Below are positions 26,963 to 35,062 of a stretch of 63,050 nt of DNA, piece by piece. Position 1 is the first letter of the stretch, and each line of letters starts with the position of its first letter. Source of the DNA: Aromatoleum toluolicum (GTDB lineage: Bacteria > Pseudomonadota > Gammaproteobacteria > Burkholderiales > Rhodocyclaceae); the NCBI RefSeq assembly GCF_012911005.2, contig NZ_WTVS01000031.1:1-63050 (forward strand), written 5' to 3'. The notes beneath the pieces are model-generated. The model was not told the DNA's origin. It worked only from the letters and a program-made list of their open reading frames with translations, and did not search any database. Made by a program: the position numbers and the translations under genes.

Positions 26963-27459
26963 ACAGACATCTCCACTTCATTCTTCATTGCGATGGCGCC
27001 GGTCGGACAGGGGGCCAGGCAGCCGCCGCAGCCGGTGCAGCGTGCGTCATCGAACAGGGGCTGCGCCACACCGCCGCGGCTGGGCCGGAAGCGGATCGCG
27101 GCTTCGCCGCACGCCTCGCCGCACACCCGGCACTCGACGCCGCGACGCGCGAGACAGGCGTCGTCGATCACCGCCTTGAGCTGCCACGGCGCTGCCGCGG
27201 CATCGGCCCGCCGCAGCGCCTCCGGCTTGCAGACGGCGACACAGTCACCGCAGAAGCTGCATTCGCCGCGGCTGAAGTCGACAACCGGATAGCCGCCGGG
27301 GGCAGCGACCAGGATCGCGGGCGGACATGCCTTCAGACAGTCGCCGCAGCGCGTGCATTGATCCTCGAACGCGCCATCGGCGATCGCCCAGGGCGGGCGC
27401 TGCATGTCGGGATCGGAACGGAAGCGGCCTCTGAGAAAACCGCGGCGTGAAGTCGACAT
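26959..27459 (-). CDS. napF: NapF iron-sulfur maturation protein
   Basis: The 166-aa protein has the NapF start STSRRGFLRGRF and three ferredoxin-type clusters (CTRCGDCLKACP, CSFCGDCVAVC, CTGCGGCLAPCP) plus a C-x-x-C-x-x-x-C motif (CRVCGEAC). It acts in the cytoplasm on NapA. I chose the ATG at 27459 over 27498: if the FNR box at 27525 sits at -41.5, transcription starts near 27490, downstream of the 27498 codon. Neither start has a strong ribosome site. Confidence 0.9.
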   Translation of the reverse strand: MSTSRRGFLRGRFRSDPDMQRPPWAIADGAFEDQCTRCGDCLKACPPAILVAAPGGYPVVDFSRGECSFCGDCVAVCKPEALRRADAAAAPWQLKAVIDDACLARRGVECRVCGEACGEAAIRFRPSRGGVAQPLFDDARCTGCGGCLAPCPTGAIAMKNEVEMSV

Positions 27460-27524
27460 GAGGCGAGCGCAATACCCTGAAACATCCATGGTTTTCATTG
27501 GACACGCGCCCGGATGGCCGAACC

Positions 27525-27538
27525 TTGATTGCCATCAA
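27525..27538 (-). promoter_or_regulatory. FNR-type box upstream of napF
   Basis: TTGAT-TGCC-ATCAA is a perfect match to the FNR/ANR/DNR consensus. Class II geometry would put the napF start near 27490. The CRP/FNR regulator at 30399 or a chromosomal FNR could act here. Confidence 0.85.
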
Positions 27539-27559
27539 GATGAGAATGCATCTCATCTT
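27537..27559. promoter_or_regulatory. palindrome AAGATGAGA-N5-TCTCATCTT overlapping the FNR box (NsrR-like outer hexamers)
   Basis: Perfect 9-bp arms span 23 bases. The outer hexamers AAGATG-N11-CATCTT match the ends and spacing of the NsrR inverted repeat; the inner bases do not match well. It overlaps the FNR box by 2 bases and would be centred near -58 of napF. Confidence 0.45.
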
Positions 27560-27579
27560 TAGTCGATCGGGCAGCCCGA

Positions 27580-28233
27580 TCAGCGTTCGCTGCGCATGTG
27601 TTCGACGGCCCAGACGGCCGCCTCGACACGCGATCGGAAATTGAGTTTGCGCAGCAGGTGCTTGACGTGCACCTTCACGGTGCCTTCGGCGATGTTGAGT
27701 TCGCGCGCGATCTGCTTGTTCGACAGACCGCCCGCGATGCACCCGAGGATGCCCTGCTCGCGCTCGGTGAGTCCGGCCGCCGACGCGCTCTCGGGGCGTT
27801 TTTCGTCGCGCAGGGCGGCGGCCAGCAGGTGCGTGAGCGCGTCGGAGACGACGATGCGCCCGGCCGCGGCGGCGCGCAGCGCCTCGACCATCTCCTCGGG
27901 TTCCATGTCCTTGAGCAGGTAACCGTCCGCGCCGGCGCGCAGCGCGGCGACCAGGTCGTCGGCAGCGTCGGAGACAGTGACCATCACGACGCGGGTGTCG
28001 AGATCGGCCTGTTTCACGAAGCGCAGCACTTCGAGTCCGGACATCTCCTTCATGTTGAGATCGAGCAGCAGCAGGTCGGGGCGCAGGTGCAGGATCTGGC
28101 GGATGCCTTCCTTGCCGTCCGCGGCTTCGGCCACGAGGTCGAAGCCGGGGACCGTGCGCAGCAGCTGGATCAGCCCCTTGCGGAACAGCGGGTGGTCGTC
28201 GACGATGATGATGCGTTGCGGAATTTCGCTCAT
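27580..28233 (-). CDS. narL: NarL/NarP-type response regulator
   Basis: The 217-aa regulator has a receiver domain (D12/D13, phospho-acceptor D58 in LLLLDLNMKEMSG, K near 107 in YLLKD) and a LuxR-type helix-turn-helix (LTEREQGILGCIAGGLSNKQIARELNIAEGTV). It is the partner of NarX by ATGA overlap. Its heptamer-type site, TACCTCT-GA-AGAGGTA, is present at 30271. It lies directly upstream of the nap operon. Confidence 0.93.
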   Translation of the reverse strand: MSEIPQRIIIVDDHPLFRKGLIQLLRTVPGFDLVAEAADGKEGIRQILHLRPDLLLLDLNMKEMSGLEVLRFVKQADLDTRVVMVTVSDAADDLVAALRAGADGYLLKDMEPEEMVEALRAAAAGRIVVSDALTHLLAAALRDEKRPESASAAGLTEREQGILGCIAGGLSNKQIARELNIAEGTVKVHVKHLLRKLNFRSRVEAAVWAVEHMRSER

Positions 28234-30179
28234 TGGCCTTCCACTGCGGTGGGTATCCGGGTGCGAATCTGGGCTGGGTCCGGCGTGAAGCGGACGACGA
28301 TGCGCGTGCCGCCGCCGGGGCGGACCTGCACTTCGAGCGAGCCGCCAAGACCGCGCGCCCGCTCGGCCATGATCGTAAGGCCGAAATGCTGCGCCGCGAC
28401 CCGCGAGTCGGCGTCCACGCCGCAACCGTCGTCCTCGACGACGACGATGATCTCGTCGTCGGGCGCGGACGTGAGCGCGACGCGGATGCTGGTCGCCTGC
28501 GCATGGCGCACGGCATTCGACAAGGCCTCGCGGACGATGTGCAGGACGTGGATTTCCTGGTTCGGGTTGAGGTGCTCCCCCGCCAGATCGAGATCGAGCG
28601 CGATCGGCAAGCCGCTGCGCGAGGCGAACTCGGACACGGTATTGCCGAGCAGGCGTGCGAAGTCGCCCTCGATGCGCAGGCGGAAGGTGGCCAGCAGTTC
28701 GCGCAACTGGCGGTAGGCTACATTGATGCCTTCGCGCAGATCGGCGAGGATGGTCGCGGCGCCTTCGCGCGGCTGCGGCCCCGCCAACGCCGAGGACAGC
28801 AGGCTCACCTGGATCTTCATGAAGGACAGCGACTGCGCGAGCGAATCGTGCAGCTCGCGGGCAATGATCGAGCGCTCTTCCTGCAGCGCGAGGAGGCGGT
28901 CGCGCTCGCTCTGGCGCGAGATGCCGAGCGCGATGCCCATGTGGCGCGACACCGCCTCCAGCAGGTCGCATTCCCATTCCTCCAGGCGCTGGCCCGGCGG
29001 CAGCGCGAGACGCAACATGCCGTAGTGGCGCTCGGCATCGCGCAGCGGCACCATCAGCACGTCGACGTCGCCCTCGCGGTGGTAGCTCCACGGCGCCGCG
29101 CGTCCCGAACAGCGGGCGCAATTCCCGCCGCCCGCCTGGCGTTCCGCGCATTCGCCCATCGTCGACGCGATCGCCGCTGCCGGCCCGCCGTGCTTGGGCT
29201 CGATGCAGATGAAGCTCCCCCTGAGGCCCAGCGTCTGTTCGAGGTCCTGCAGCGTCTCGGAATAGGTCTCGCTGCTGGCGGGGGCGTGGTAGAGGCGCGC
29301 GATCACGTAGTACAGGAGTTCGAGCGCGCGGTTGCTGCGCGTGAGATCGGCGGTCTTCTTCTCGACGCGCGCCTCGAGCTCGCGGTAGGCGACGGACAGC
29401 TCGCCCGCCATCGCGTTGAAGGCGTCGCCGACCCGTCCCAATTCGTCGCGCCCGGTGTGGCGGCTGCGCGCGTCGAAGTCGCCTTGGGCGATGCGCGCCG
29501 CACAGCTGCGCAGGTCCGTCAGCGGCGCGAGCACGCGCCGGCGCAGCACGACGAGTGCCGCCGCGATGACGAATACGAGCAGCGCCAGTGCTGCGCCCAG
29601 CATCGCGCGGAGGTGGCCGATACGCGACTCGGCCTCGTGCTCCAGTACCGCGACCAGCGTGTTGACCTCCTCGGCGAAGGCATCGACATCCGCCAGCAGC
29701 GCGCGGTAGTGCTCCTTCGCGAGCGGATCTTCAGCTCGCGCTGCCGGAGCCTGCAGCAGCAGGGGCCGGATGCGCGCCATCCAGCCGGCTTCGACGCCGC
29801 GAAAGATCGACGCGAAGACGCCGCTCGGCTGGCGCTCCAGCACGCTGGCGATGACCGGACTGTCCAGTGCCGCGTCGAATTGGGCGACCGCGTCGCGGAC
29901 CGCTTCCTCATCCGTAGCCCCCATCCCGCGCGCCACCGCGAGGCCTCCCGCCCGATGGACGAGCCGGCGCAGGCTTCCGGCGACGTTCACGGCGCTGGCG
30001 CTGCCCTGCACGGATTCGACGACGACCACCGACACGCCGATGCCGACCGCCCCGATCACGGCGACCGCGGAGAACGCCAGCAGAAGAAGCAGCAGCACGG
30101 CGCGGCCGACGATCATGCGCCACATGCGCAGCACCAGTCCGCGCAATCCGCGCCCCGGCGGGGCAACCGCTGGATTCAT
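28230..30179 (-). CDS. narX: nitrate/nitrite sensor kinase NarX
   Basis: The 649-aa kinase starts at the ATG at 30179, which has GGAGG 8 bases upstream. TM1 is at about 27-50. It is followed by the periplasmic P-box-like AVNVAGSLRRL (about 63-73), the helical sensor, TM2, HAMP, a central GAF-like module with a cysteine cluster (CAERQAGGGNCARC) as in NarX proteins, and a HisKA_3 domain with ARELHDSLAQSL and HATPase G-boxes. It senses nitrate/nitrite and phosphorylates NarL. An in-frame ATG at 30194 is less likely. Confidence 0.92.
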   Translation of the reverse strand: MNPAVAPPGRGLRGLVLRMWRMIVGRAVLLLLLLAFSAVAVIGAVGIGVSVVVVESVQGSASAVNVAGSLRRLVHRAGGLAVARGMGATDEEAVRDAVAQFDAALDSPVIASVLERQPSGVFASIFRGVEAGWMARIRPLLLQAPAARAEDPLAKEHYRALLADVDAFAEEVNTLVAVLEHEAESRIGHLRAMLGAALALLVFVIAAALVVLRRRVLAPLTDLRSCAARIAQGDFDARSRHTGRDELGRVGDAFNAMAGELSVAYRELEARVEKKTADLTRSNRALELLYYVIARLYHAPASSETYSETLQDLEQTLGLRGSFICIEPKHGGPAAAIASTMGECAERQAGGGNCARCSGRAAPWSYHREGDVDVLMVPLRDAERHYGMLRLALPPGQRLEEWECDLLEAVSRHMGIALGISRQSERDRLLALQEERSIIARELHDSLAQSLSFMKIQVSLLSSALAGPQPREGAATILADLREGINVAYRQLRELLATFRLRIEGDFARLLGNTVSEFASRSGLPIALDLDLAGEHLNPNQEIHVLHIVREALSNAVRHAQATSIRVALTSAPDDEIIVVVEDDGCGVDADSRVAAQHFGLTIMAERARGLGGSLEVQVRPGGGTRIVVRFTPDPAQIRTRIPTAVEGQ

Positions 30180-30207
30180 GGGAGATACCTCCATATACCC
30201 CGATCCG

Positions 30208-30228
30208 TGACCGGATATTACCCGGTCA
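30208..30228. promoter_or_regulatory. inverted repeat TGACCGG-N7-CCGGTCA upstream of narX
   Basis: Perfect 7-bp arms lie 29 bases before the narX ATG. It could be an operator or a leader hairpin; I do not recognise the family. Confidence 0.35.
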
Positions 30229-30270
30229 GAAAAAGGCCATGAAAATCCGACACTTTCCTGTTACCACCAA

Positions 30271-30286
30271 TACCTCTGAAGAGGTA
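30271..30286. promoter_or_regulatory. NarL/NarP 7-2-7 binding site
   Basis: TACCTCT-GA-AGAGGTA is an exact inverted pair of TACYYMT heptamers with the 2-bp spacing needed by NarL/NarP dimers. It lies between the divergent narX (about 92 bases) and CRP/FNR gene (about 113 bases), so either or both may be nitrate-controlled. Confidence 0.8.
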
Positions 30287-30398
30287 GTCGGCAGCAAAGT
30301 TCGGCATATGCCACTAGGATCATCATGTTTTCTGCATCTACACTTGCGGAAGAATGTCGGTCCGACCCCGCATCATGACGCACAGGGAGCTTCCTGCC

Positions 30399-31079
30399 AT
30401 GAACACGATCCAGGTCCAGACGGTTCAAATCCTCGCCCGCATCGATCCCTTCGATCGACTCGATACCGCCGCGCTGGGGCGACTCGTCCACGGCGTGCGC
30501 TCGCAGCGGGCATCGCGCGGCGAGATGCTCATGCATCGCGGTGCTGAACCCGGCGGCATGTACCTCGTGCTCGAAGGCGAAATCAAATTATTCCTGATCT
30601 CCAGCGCGGGAGCGGAAAAGGTCGTGCGGCTCGCCGGGCCGGGCGATACCTTCTGCGAAGAGAACATCTTCACCGACAGCTGTCAGAGCCTCGCGGCACA
30701 GGCCACGCGCAACAGCATCGTGCTGCACGTCCAGCGCAACGCGCTGCAGGCGGCGATGGCGGCGCAGCCGGCCTTCGCGATGGCGCTGATGGCGCGGCTT
30801 TCGGAACGCATGCGCGAACTGGTCGACGGGATGGAGCAATGCACCCAGCGCAGCAGCACGCAGCGCGTCGCGCACTATCTCGTGCAGCATGCCGGCAGCG
30901 ACGACGGCGAGGTGCATCTTCCATGCGACAAACAGACGATCGCGTCGCAACTCAACCTGACGCCGGAAACCTTCTCGCGGGTGCTGAACCGGCTGCGACG
31001 CGACGGTTTCATCGTGCCGCGCGGACGTCGCGCGATCACCCTCACGAACCGCCTGCAGCTCGAGCGCATCGCCGCCTGA
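30399..31079 (+). CDS. CRP/FNR-family regulator, DNR-like (no Fe-S cysteines)
   Basis: The 226-aa protein has a cyclic-nucleotide-binding-like fold (RGEMLMHRGAEPGGMYLVLEGEIKLF), a dimerisation helix and a winged helix (DKQTIASQLNLTPETFSRVLNRLRRDG). The E-x-x-SR recognition pattern suits TTGAT half sites. It lacks the N-terminal cysteine set of FNR, which points to the DNR/NnrR type that responds to NO in denitrifiers. The start at 30399 follows GGGAG; ATG 30375 is possible. It is divergent from narX across a NarL site and may act on the FNR box before napF. Confidence 0.87.
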   Translation: MNTIQVQTVQILARIDPFDRLDTAALGRLVHGVRSQRASRGEMLMHRGAEPGGMYLVLEGEIKLFLISSAGAEKVVRLAGPGDTFCEENIFTDSCQSLAAQATRNSIVLHVQRNALQAAMAAQPAFAMALMARLSERMRELVDGMEQCTQRSSTQRVAHYLVQHAGSDDGEVHLPCDKQTIASQLNLTPETFSRVLNRLRRDGFIVPRGRRAITLTNRLQLERIAA

Positions 31080-31095
31080 CGGTGGGCCGGCCGCG

Positions 31096-32541
31096 TCAGG
31101 CGGCGAGCGGCGTCACGCGCTCGCGGTTTCCGTCCGCGGCAAGCCAGCGCACCAGAATGCGATAGATGTCGAGGTCGAAGCGGCGCGGCGGCAGCTCCGC
31201 GCGCAAGGCTTCCAGCGCCTGCGGACTGTCGGCGGAGCCCAGCAGGCACCAGCGGTCGAACATGTGCCAGGCCTCGCTGCCGCTGTGCGGACAGCGCTCC
31301 GCGACGATCACCGCGCCCGCCCACGGCCAGGGGCGCAGCTTCACCGCCCCGAGCGCGCCGAGCAGGCGCTCGTCGTGCGCCGCGGCGCTTTCCTTGCCCG
31401 CACACACGCCGGCGCAGCGTTTCGCCACATGCGCCGAACAAGGCCCTTCGTTGCCCCCTTCCAGCCCCAGGCGCCGCAGGCACAGCTGGTAGGCCTGCGC
31501 GAGTTCGCGCAGCAGGTTGTCGGCTTCCTTCTTCGTGCGGAAGGTGCCGTGCACGTCGCCCCATGCCGCCGGGTCGCTGCCGGCGAGCGGAACGCGCTGC
31601 AGGATCGGCGGGCGCTTGCGTCCCGGCACGTATTGCAGGCCGAAGACGTCCGCGCCACTCGCGGCGCGGTTGTACTGCGGACAGCGGCGGCGCAGGAGCT
31701 CCGCCTCGCGCAGCGTCGCGGTCAGTTCGCCGGCGCTCTCTTCCCAGTCGACGCGGCGCACGCGCTGCGCAAGCTCCGCATCCTTGCCCTTCACGCCGGG
31801 CGCGAAGTGTTCCATGACGCGCGCGCGCAGGCAGGCGCTGCGGCCGAGGTAGAGCAGCTGGTCGTTGTCGCCGTAGAGGTAATACAGGCCCGGCGACTCG
31901 GGCAGGCCTTCGAGCACGCCCTCAGGCAGCTCGACCACGCGCGCGGGGCGCTTCATCGCGCGCTCGACGGCGCGCGCGAGCACGTCGGGCGCGAAGGAGT
32001 CGGTCACGAGCCGGGCGAACTGCCACAGCACCTCGGTGTCGCCCATCGCGCGGTGGCGCGCACCGCAGGTGAAGCCGTGGCGCTCGATCAGCGCGTCGAG
32101 GCCGTGGCGGTGATGCTCGGGGTAGAGCGCGCGCGACAGCTTCACGGTGCATAGCACCGGCGCATCGAAGGTCTGCTCGATGCGCGCGAACTCGCTGCGG
32201 ATGAAGCCGTAGTCGAAGCGCGCGTTGTGCGCGACGAACACGGCGCCGCCGAGCCGCGCACGCACCTCGTCGGCGACCGCCGCGAAGGTCGGCGCATCGG
32301 CCACCATCGCGTCAGTGATGCCGACCAGCCGCTGGATCAGCGGCGGGATCGGGCATTCGGGATTGACGAGGGTTTCCCAGCGCTCGACCAGCTCGCCGCG
32401 CTCGATGCGCAGCACGGCGATTTCCGTGACGCGGTCGCGCAGCGGATTCGCGCCGGTGGTTTCGACGTCGATCAGGACCAGTGAGTCAGGCAGCGACACG
32501 CAGGCGAGGGACAGGGCGGATTCCCGCAGGACAGGGCGCAC
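31096..32541 (-). CDS. DEDDh exonuclease fused to a GIY-YIG (UvrC/Cho-like) nuclease domain
   Basis: The 481-aa protein has an N-terminal DnaQ-like exonuclease (DVETTG near residue 25, HNARFD, and HRAMGDT supplying the DEDDh His and Asp). A GIY-YIG domain follows (PGLYYLYGDNDQLLYLGRSACLRARVMEHF) with a UvrC-like Cys-rich C-terminal region. The layout matches Cho-type nuclease/exonuclease fusions, which probably act in DNA repair. It converges with the CRP/FNR gene. The exact start is uncertain; a later start near DSLVLIDVETTG is possible. Confidence 0.87.
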   Translation of the reverse strand: MRPVLRESALSLACVSLPDSLVLIDVETTGANPLRDRVTEIAVLRIERGELVERWETLVNPECPIPPLIQRLVGITDAMVADAPTFAAVADEVRARLGGAVFVAHNARFDYGFIRSEFARIEQTFDAPVLCTVKLSRALYPEHHRHGLDALIERHGFTCGARHRAMGDTEVLWQFARLVTDSFAPDVLARAVERAMKRPARVVELPEGVLEGLPESPGLYYLYGDNDQLLYLGRSACLRARVMEHFAPGVKGKDAELAQRVRRVDWEESAGELTATLREAELLRRRCPQYNRAASGADVFGLQYVPGRKRPPILQRVPLAGSDPAAWGDVHGTFRTKKEADNLLRELAQAYQLCLRRLGLEGGNEGPCSAHVAKRCAGVCAGKESAAAHDERLLGALGAVKLRPWPWAGAVIVAERCPHSGSEAWHMFDRWCLLGSADSPQALEALRAELPPRRFDLDIYRILVRWLAADGNRERVTPLAA

Positions 32542-32574
32542 GCGGCGCGGACGGACGCGTGCGCGGCGGACGAA

Positions 32575-32763
32575 TCAGTGGTTAGTGTCGTAGTAGTAGC
32601 CCTTCACCGGCACGCTCGACTCGTCGTAGCGCGCCTGGGTCGCCACATCCTGCGGCTTGTCCCACCACAGGGCACGGCCCTTCTTCTGCTCTTCGAGTTC
32701 CTTCGGGTGCTTTTCCAGCCACTCGCGCATGAACTTGGTGTGCTCCGATTCGTACATCGCCAT
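32575..32763 (-). CDS. DUF3460 family protein
   Basis: This 62-aa soluble protein has the DUF3460 pattern: MYESEHTKFMREW at the start, then KKGRALWWDK and VPVKGYYYD at the end. GGGAGAG lies about 6 bases before the ATG. The family is mostly betaproteobacterial and has no known function. Confidence 0.88.
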   Translation of the reverse strand: MAMYESEHTKFMREWLEKHPKELEEQKKGRALWWDKPQDVATQARYDESSVPVKGYYYDTNH

Positions 32764-32850
32764 TTATTCTCTCCCGGTACAAGGCGACGCATTGTAGACG
32801 CCCCGGCCCGCGACCGCCAATGCGCGCACGTCAAACAGGATTCCTTCACG

Positions 32851-33450
32851 TCACTTCGACACCAGTTCGTCGATCAGGATCCACGCCGCGGTCGCCCCTA
32901 GCAGGGCGGCCATCGCCCAGTTGAACGCACGCAGCGCGACGGGGCTCTGCAGGAAGACGCCCATGCGGTCGCCGGCGAGCGCCCACAGCGCGATGCACGG
33001 CAGGTTCACGACGGCGCACCACCACGCGAGTTCCGCCGCTGCCTGCCAGCCGCTGCCGCGCGGCAGGAACAGGATCGCGACGTTGAGCACCATCATCCAC
33101 GCCTTGGGATTGACCCACTGGAACAGCGCGGCGCCGAAGAAACCCAGCGGGCGGGCCTGGCCGCGCGAGGCTGGCTCGCCCGCGCGCGCCTGGCGCCACG
33201 CCAGCCACAGCAGGTAGGCGCAACCGGCGATCACGAGCGGCACCCGCAGCGCCTCGAGCCACACCATGATCCACGCCAGCAGGCTCGCGACGAGCACGAC
33301 CTGCACACCGTGGCCGATGCTGACGCCGAGCATGTGCGGCAGCGTGCGGCGGAAGCCGAAATTGACGCCGCTCGCCGCGAGCATGAGGTTGTTCGGTCCG
33401 GGCGTGACGGACATCGTGACCACGTAGGTCATCAGGGGCAGATCGAACAT
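32851..33450 (-). CDS. LysE/RhtB-family amino acid exporter
   Basis: The 199-aa protein has six membrane helices, with the family motif TPGPNNLMLAASGVNFGFRRTLPHMLG at the start and FFGAALFQWVNPKAWMM in the middle. It should export an amino acid or derivative. It is divergent from the MocR-type regulator at 33613, a common pairing, and the two share a 160-bp control region. Confidence 0.92.
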   Translation of the reverse strand: MFDLPLMTYVVTMSVTPGPNNLMLAASGVNFGFRRTLPHMLGVSIGHGVQVVLVASLLAWIMVWLEALRVPLVIAGCAYLLWLAWRQARAGEPASRGQARPLGFFGAALFQWVNPKAWMMVLNVAILFLPRGSGWQAAAELAWWCAVVNLPCIALWALAGDRMGVFLQSPVALRAFNWAMAALLGATAAWILIDELVSK

Positions 33451-33539
33451 GGCGCGTCCTCCGGGCTGAGCTTCACGCCATCAAGGATAGGGATTCGCGC
33501 ACAACGGTTACAGCTTCAGTATTCGTCGTTTATACTGGA

Positions 33540-33565
33540 TACAGTTATCGACAGATACCACTGTA
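33540..33565. promoter_or_regulatory. inverted repeat TACAGT-N14-ACTGTA between lysE-like and mocR-like genes
   Basis: The 6-bp arms lie 48 bases before the MocR-type start, next to a second GGATAC/GATACC direct-repeat-like element. The position fits the operator of a MocR dimer controlling both genes. Confidence 0.5.
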
Positions 33566-33612
33566 CCCGTCGCTTACGGCACAGACTGCAACCATCGCTC
33601 CCGGAGCCCCGC

Positions 33613-35046
33613 ATGCTCGACGACAGCCAGCCGCTCTATCAGTCCCTCGCGCTGGAGCTGCGCCACGCGATGACGGACGGGCGCCTCGCGAGCGGCGAAC
33701 GCCTGCCCTCGGTGCGCGAGGCGGCGAAGAGCCGCGGACTGAGCATCAACACCGTGCTCGCGGCCTACCGTCAGCTCGAGGCGCACGGCCTGATCGAGGC
33801 GCGGCCGCAGTCGGGCTATTTCGTGCGTTCGCGCCTGGCGACACCCGCAGCCCCGCGCTTCGCGCCCGCCAGCACGCTGGCGAAATCCGCGGAGGCCGAA
33901 GTCCTCGACCAGATCAGCCGCGTCGTCGCCGCGCAGGCGAATCCCGACACGATCGACCTCTCGCTCGCCTGCCCCAAGGGCAGCACCTTCTATCCCGGCG
34001 AACGCCTCGGCCGGCTCGTGTCGGACCTCGCACGGCGACGCCCGGAGCTGCTGTCCGACTACAGCCTGCCACCCGGATCGCTACTGCTGCGGCGCGAGAT
34101 CTGCCGCCATGCGCAGGATCTGGCGATGACGCTGGCGCCCGAGGACATCATCCTCACCAACGGCTGCATGGAGGCGCTGCAGTTCGCGCTGCGCACGGTG
34201 ACGCGCCCCGGCGACACGATCGCGCTGGAGTCGCCGACCTACTTCAACCTGATCCCGCTCGCCGAGCGCCTGGGGCTGAAGACCATCGAGGTGCCGACGC
34301 ATCCCGACACCGGCATGTCGCTCGACGCGCTGGAATTGCTGCTGTCGGAAAAGCGCGTGCAGGCGGTCGTGGCCATGCCCAACGTGCACAACCCGCTCGG
34401 CACAAGCATGCCGGTCGAAGGCAAGCGGCGGCTGGCCGAACTCGCCAACGAGTATCGCGTGCCGGTGATCGAGGACGCGCTGTACGCCGAGTTGCAGTAC
34501 GCGACGCCGCTACAGCCAGCCGCCAAGGCCTTCGACCGCGACGGCTGGGTGATCGTATGCGCGTCCTACACCAAGACGCTGGCGCCGGGCTTCCGCATCG
34601 GCTGGATGGAAGGCGGGCGCTTCCGGCGCGAACTCAACGACCTGAAGTTCTGCAGCTCGGTCGCGCAACCCGCGCTACTGTGCGAGGCGCTCGGCGTGTT
34701 CCTGGAAAGCGGCGGCTACGCGCAGCACCTGCGCCGCCTGCGGCGCACTTACGCCGGGCAGGTCGAACGCCTGCGCGGCCTGATCGACAGCGCCTTTCCC
34801 GCCGGCACGCAGGCCACGCGGCCGACCGGCGGCTTCCTGCTGTGGGTGCAGCTGCCCGCGGGCTGCGACTCGAACCGCCTGTTCGACACCGCGCTCGCGC
34901 GCGGCATCAGCATCACGCCCGGGCAGCTGTTCTCGCCCGGCGGGCGCTACACGCGGCACCTGCGGCTGTCGGGCTGCTATCCGTTCTCGGACCGCCACGT
35001 GCACGCGCTGATGACGCTCGGGGAGCTCGCGACGCGGCAGCTGTGA
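33613..35046 (+). CDS. MocR/PdxR-type regulator (GntR helix-turn-helix plus PLP aminotransferase fold)
   Basis: The 477-aa protein has an N-terminal GntR winged helix (GERLPSVREAAKSRGLSINTVLAAYRQLE) and then a class I aminotransferase-like domain. The PLP lysine lies in SYTKTLAPGFRIGWM. The domains are full length. Such proteins sense PLP or an amino compound and regulate nearby genes, here probably the divergent exporter. It converges with the CobW-type GTPase. Confidence 0.93.
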   Translation: MLDDSQPLYQSLALELRHAMTDGRLASGERLPSVREAAKSRGLSINTVLAAYRQLEAHGLIEARPQSGYFVRSRLATPAAPRFAPASTLAKSAEAEVLDQISRVVAAQANPDTIDLSLACPKGSTFYPGERLGRLVSDLARRRPELLSDYSLPPGSLLLRREICRHAQDLAMTLAPEDIILTNGCMEALQFALRTVTRPGDTIALESPTYFNLIPLAERLGLKTIEVPTHPDTGMSLDALELLLSEKRVQAVVAMPNVHNPLGTSMPVEGKRRLAELANEYRVPVIEDALYAELQYATPLQPAAKAFDRDGWVIVCASYTKTLAPGFRIGWMEGGRFRRELNDLKFCSSVAQPALLCEALGVFLESGGYAQHLRRLRRTYAGQVERLRGLIDSAFPAGTQATRPTGGFLLWVQLPAGCDSNRLFDTALARGISITPGQLFSPGGRYTRHLRLSGCYPFSDRHVHALMTLGELATRQL

Positions 35047-35062
35047 GGCGCACGCCGCTAAA

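Noticed and set aside
27565-27581. GATCGGGC / GCCCGATC repeat at the narL stop as a terminator
   Set aside because: The loop is only one base (three if the last pair opens), there is no T tract, and it overlaps the narL stop codon. It may be chance.
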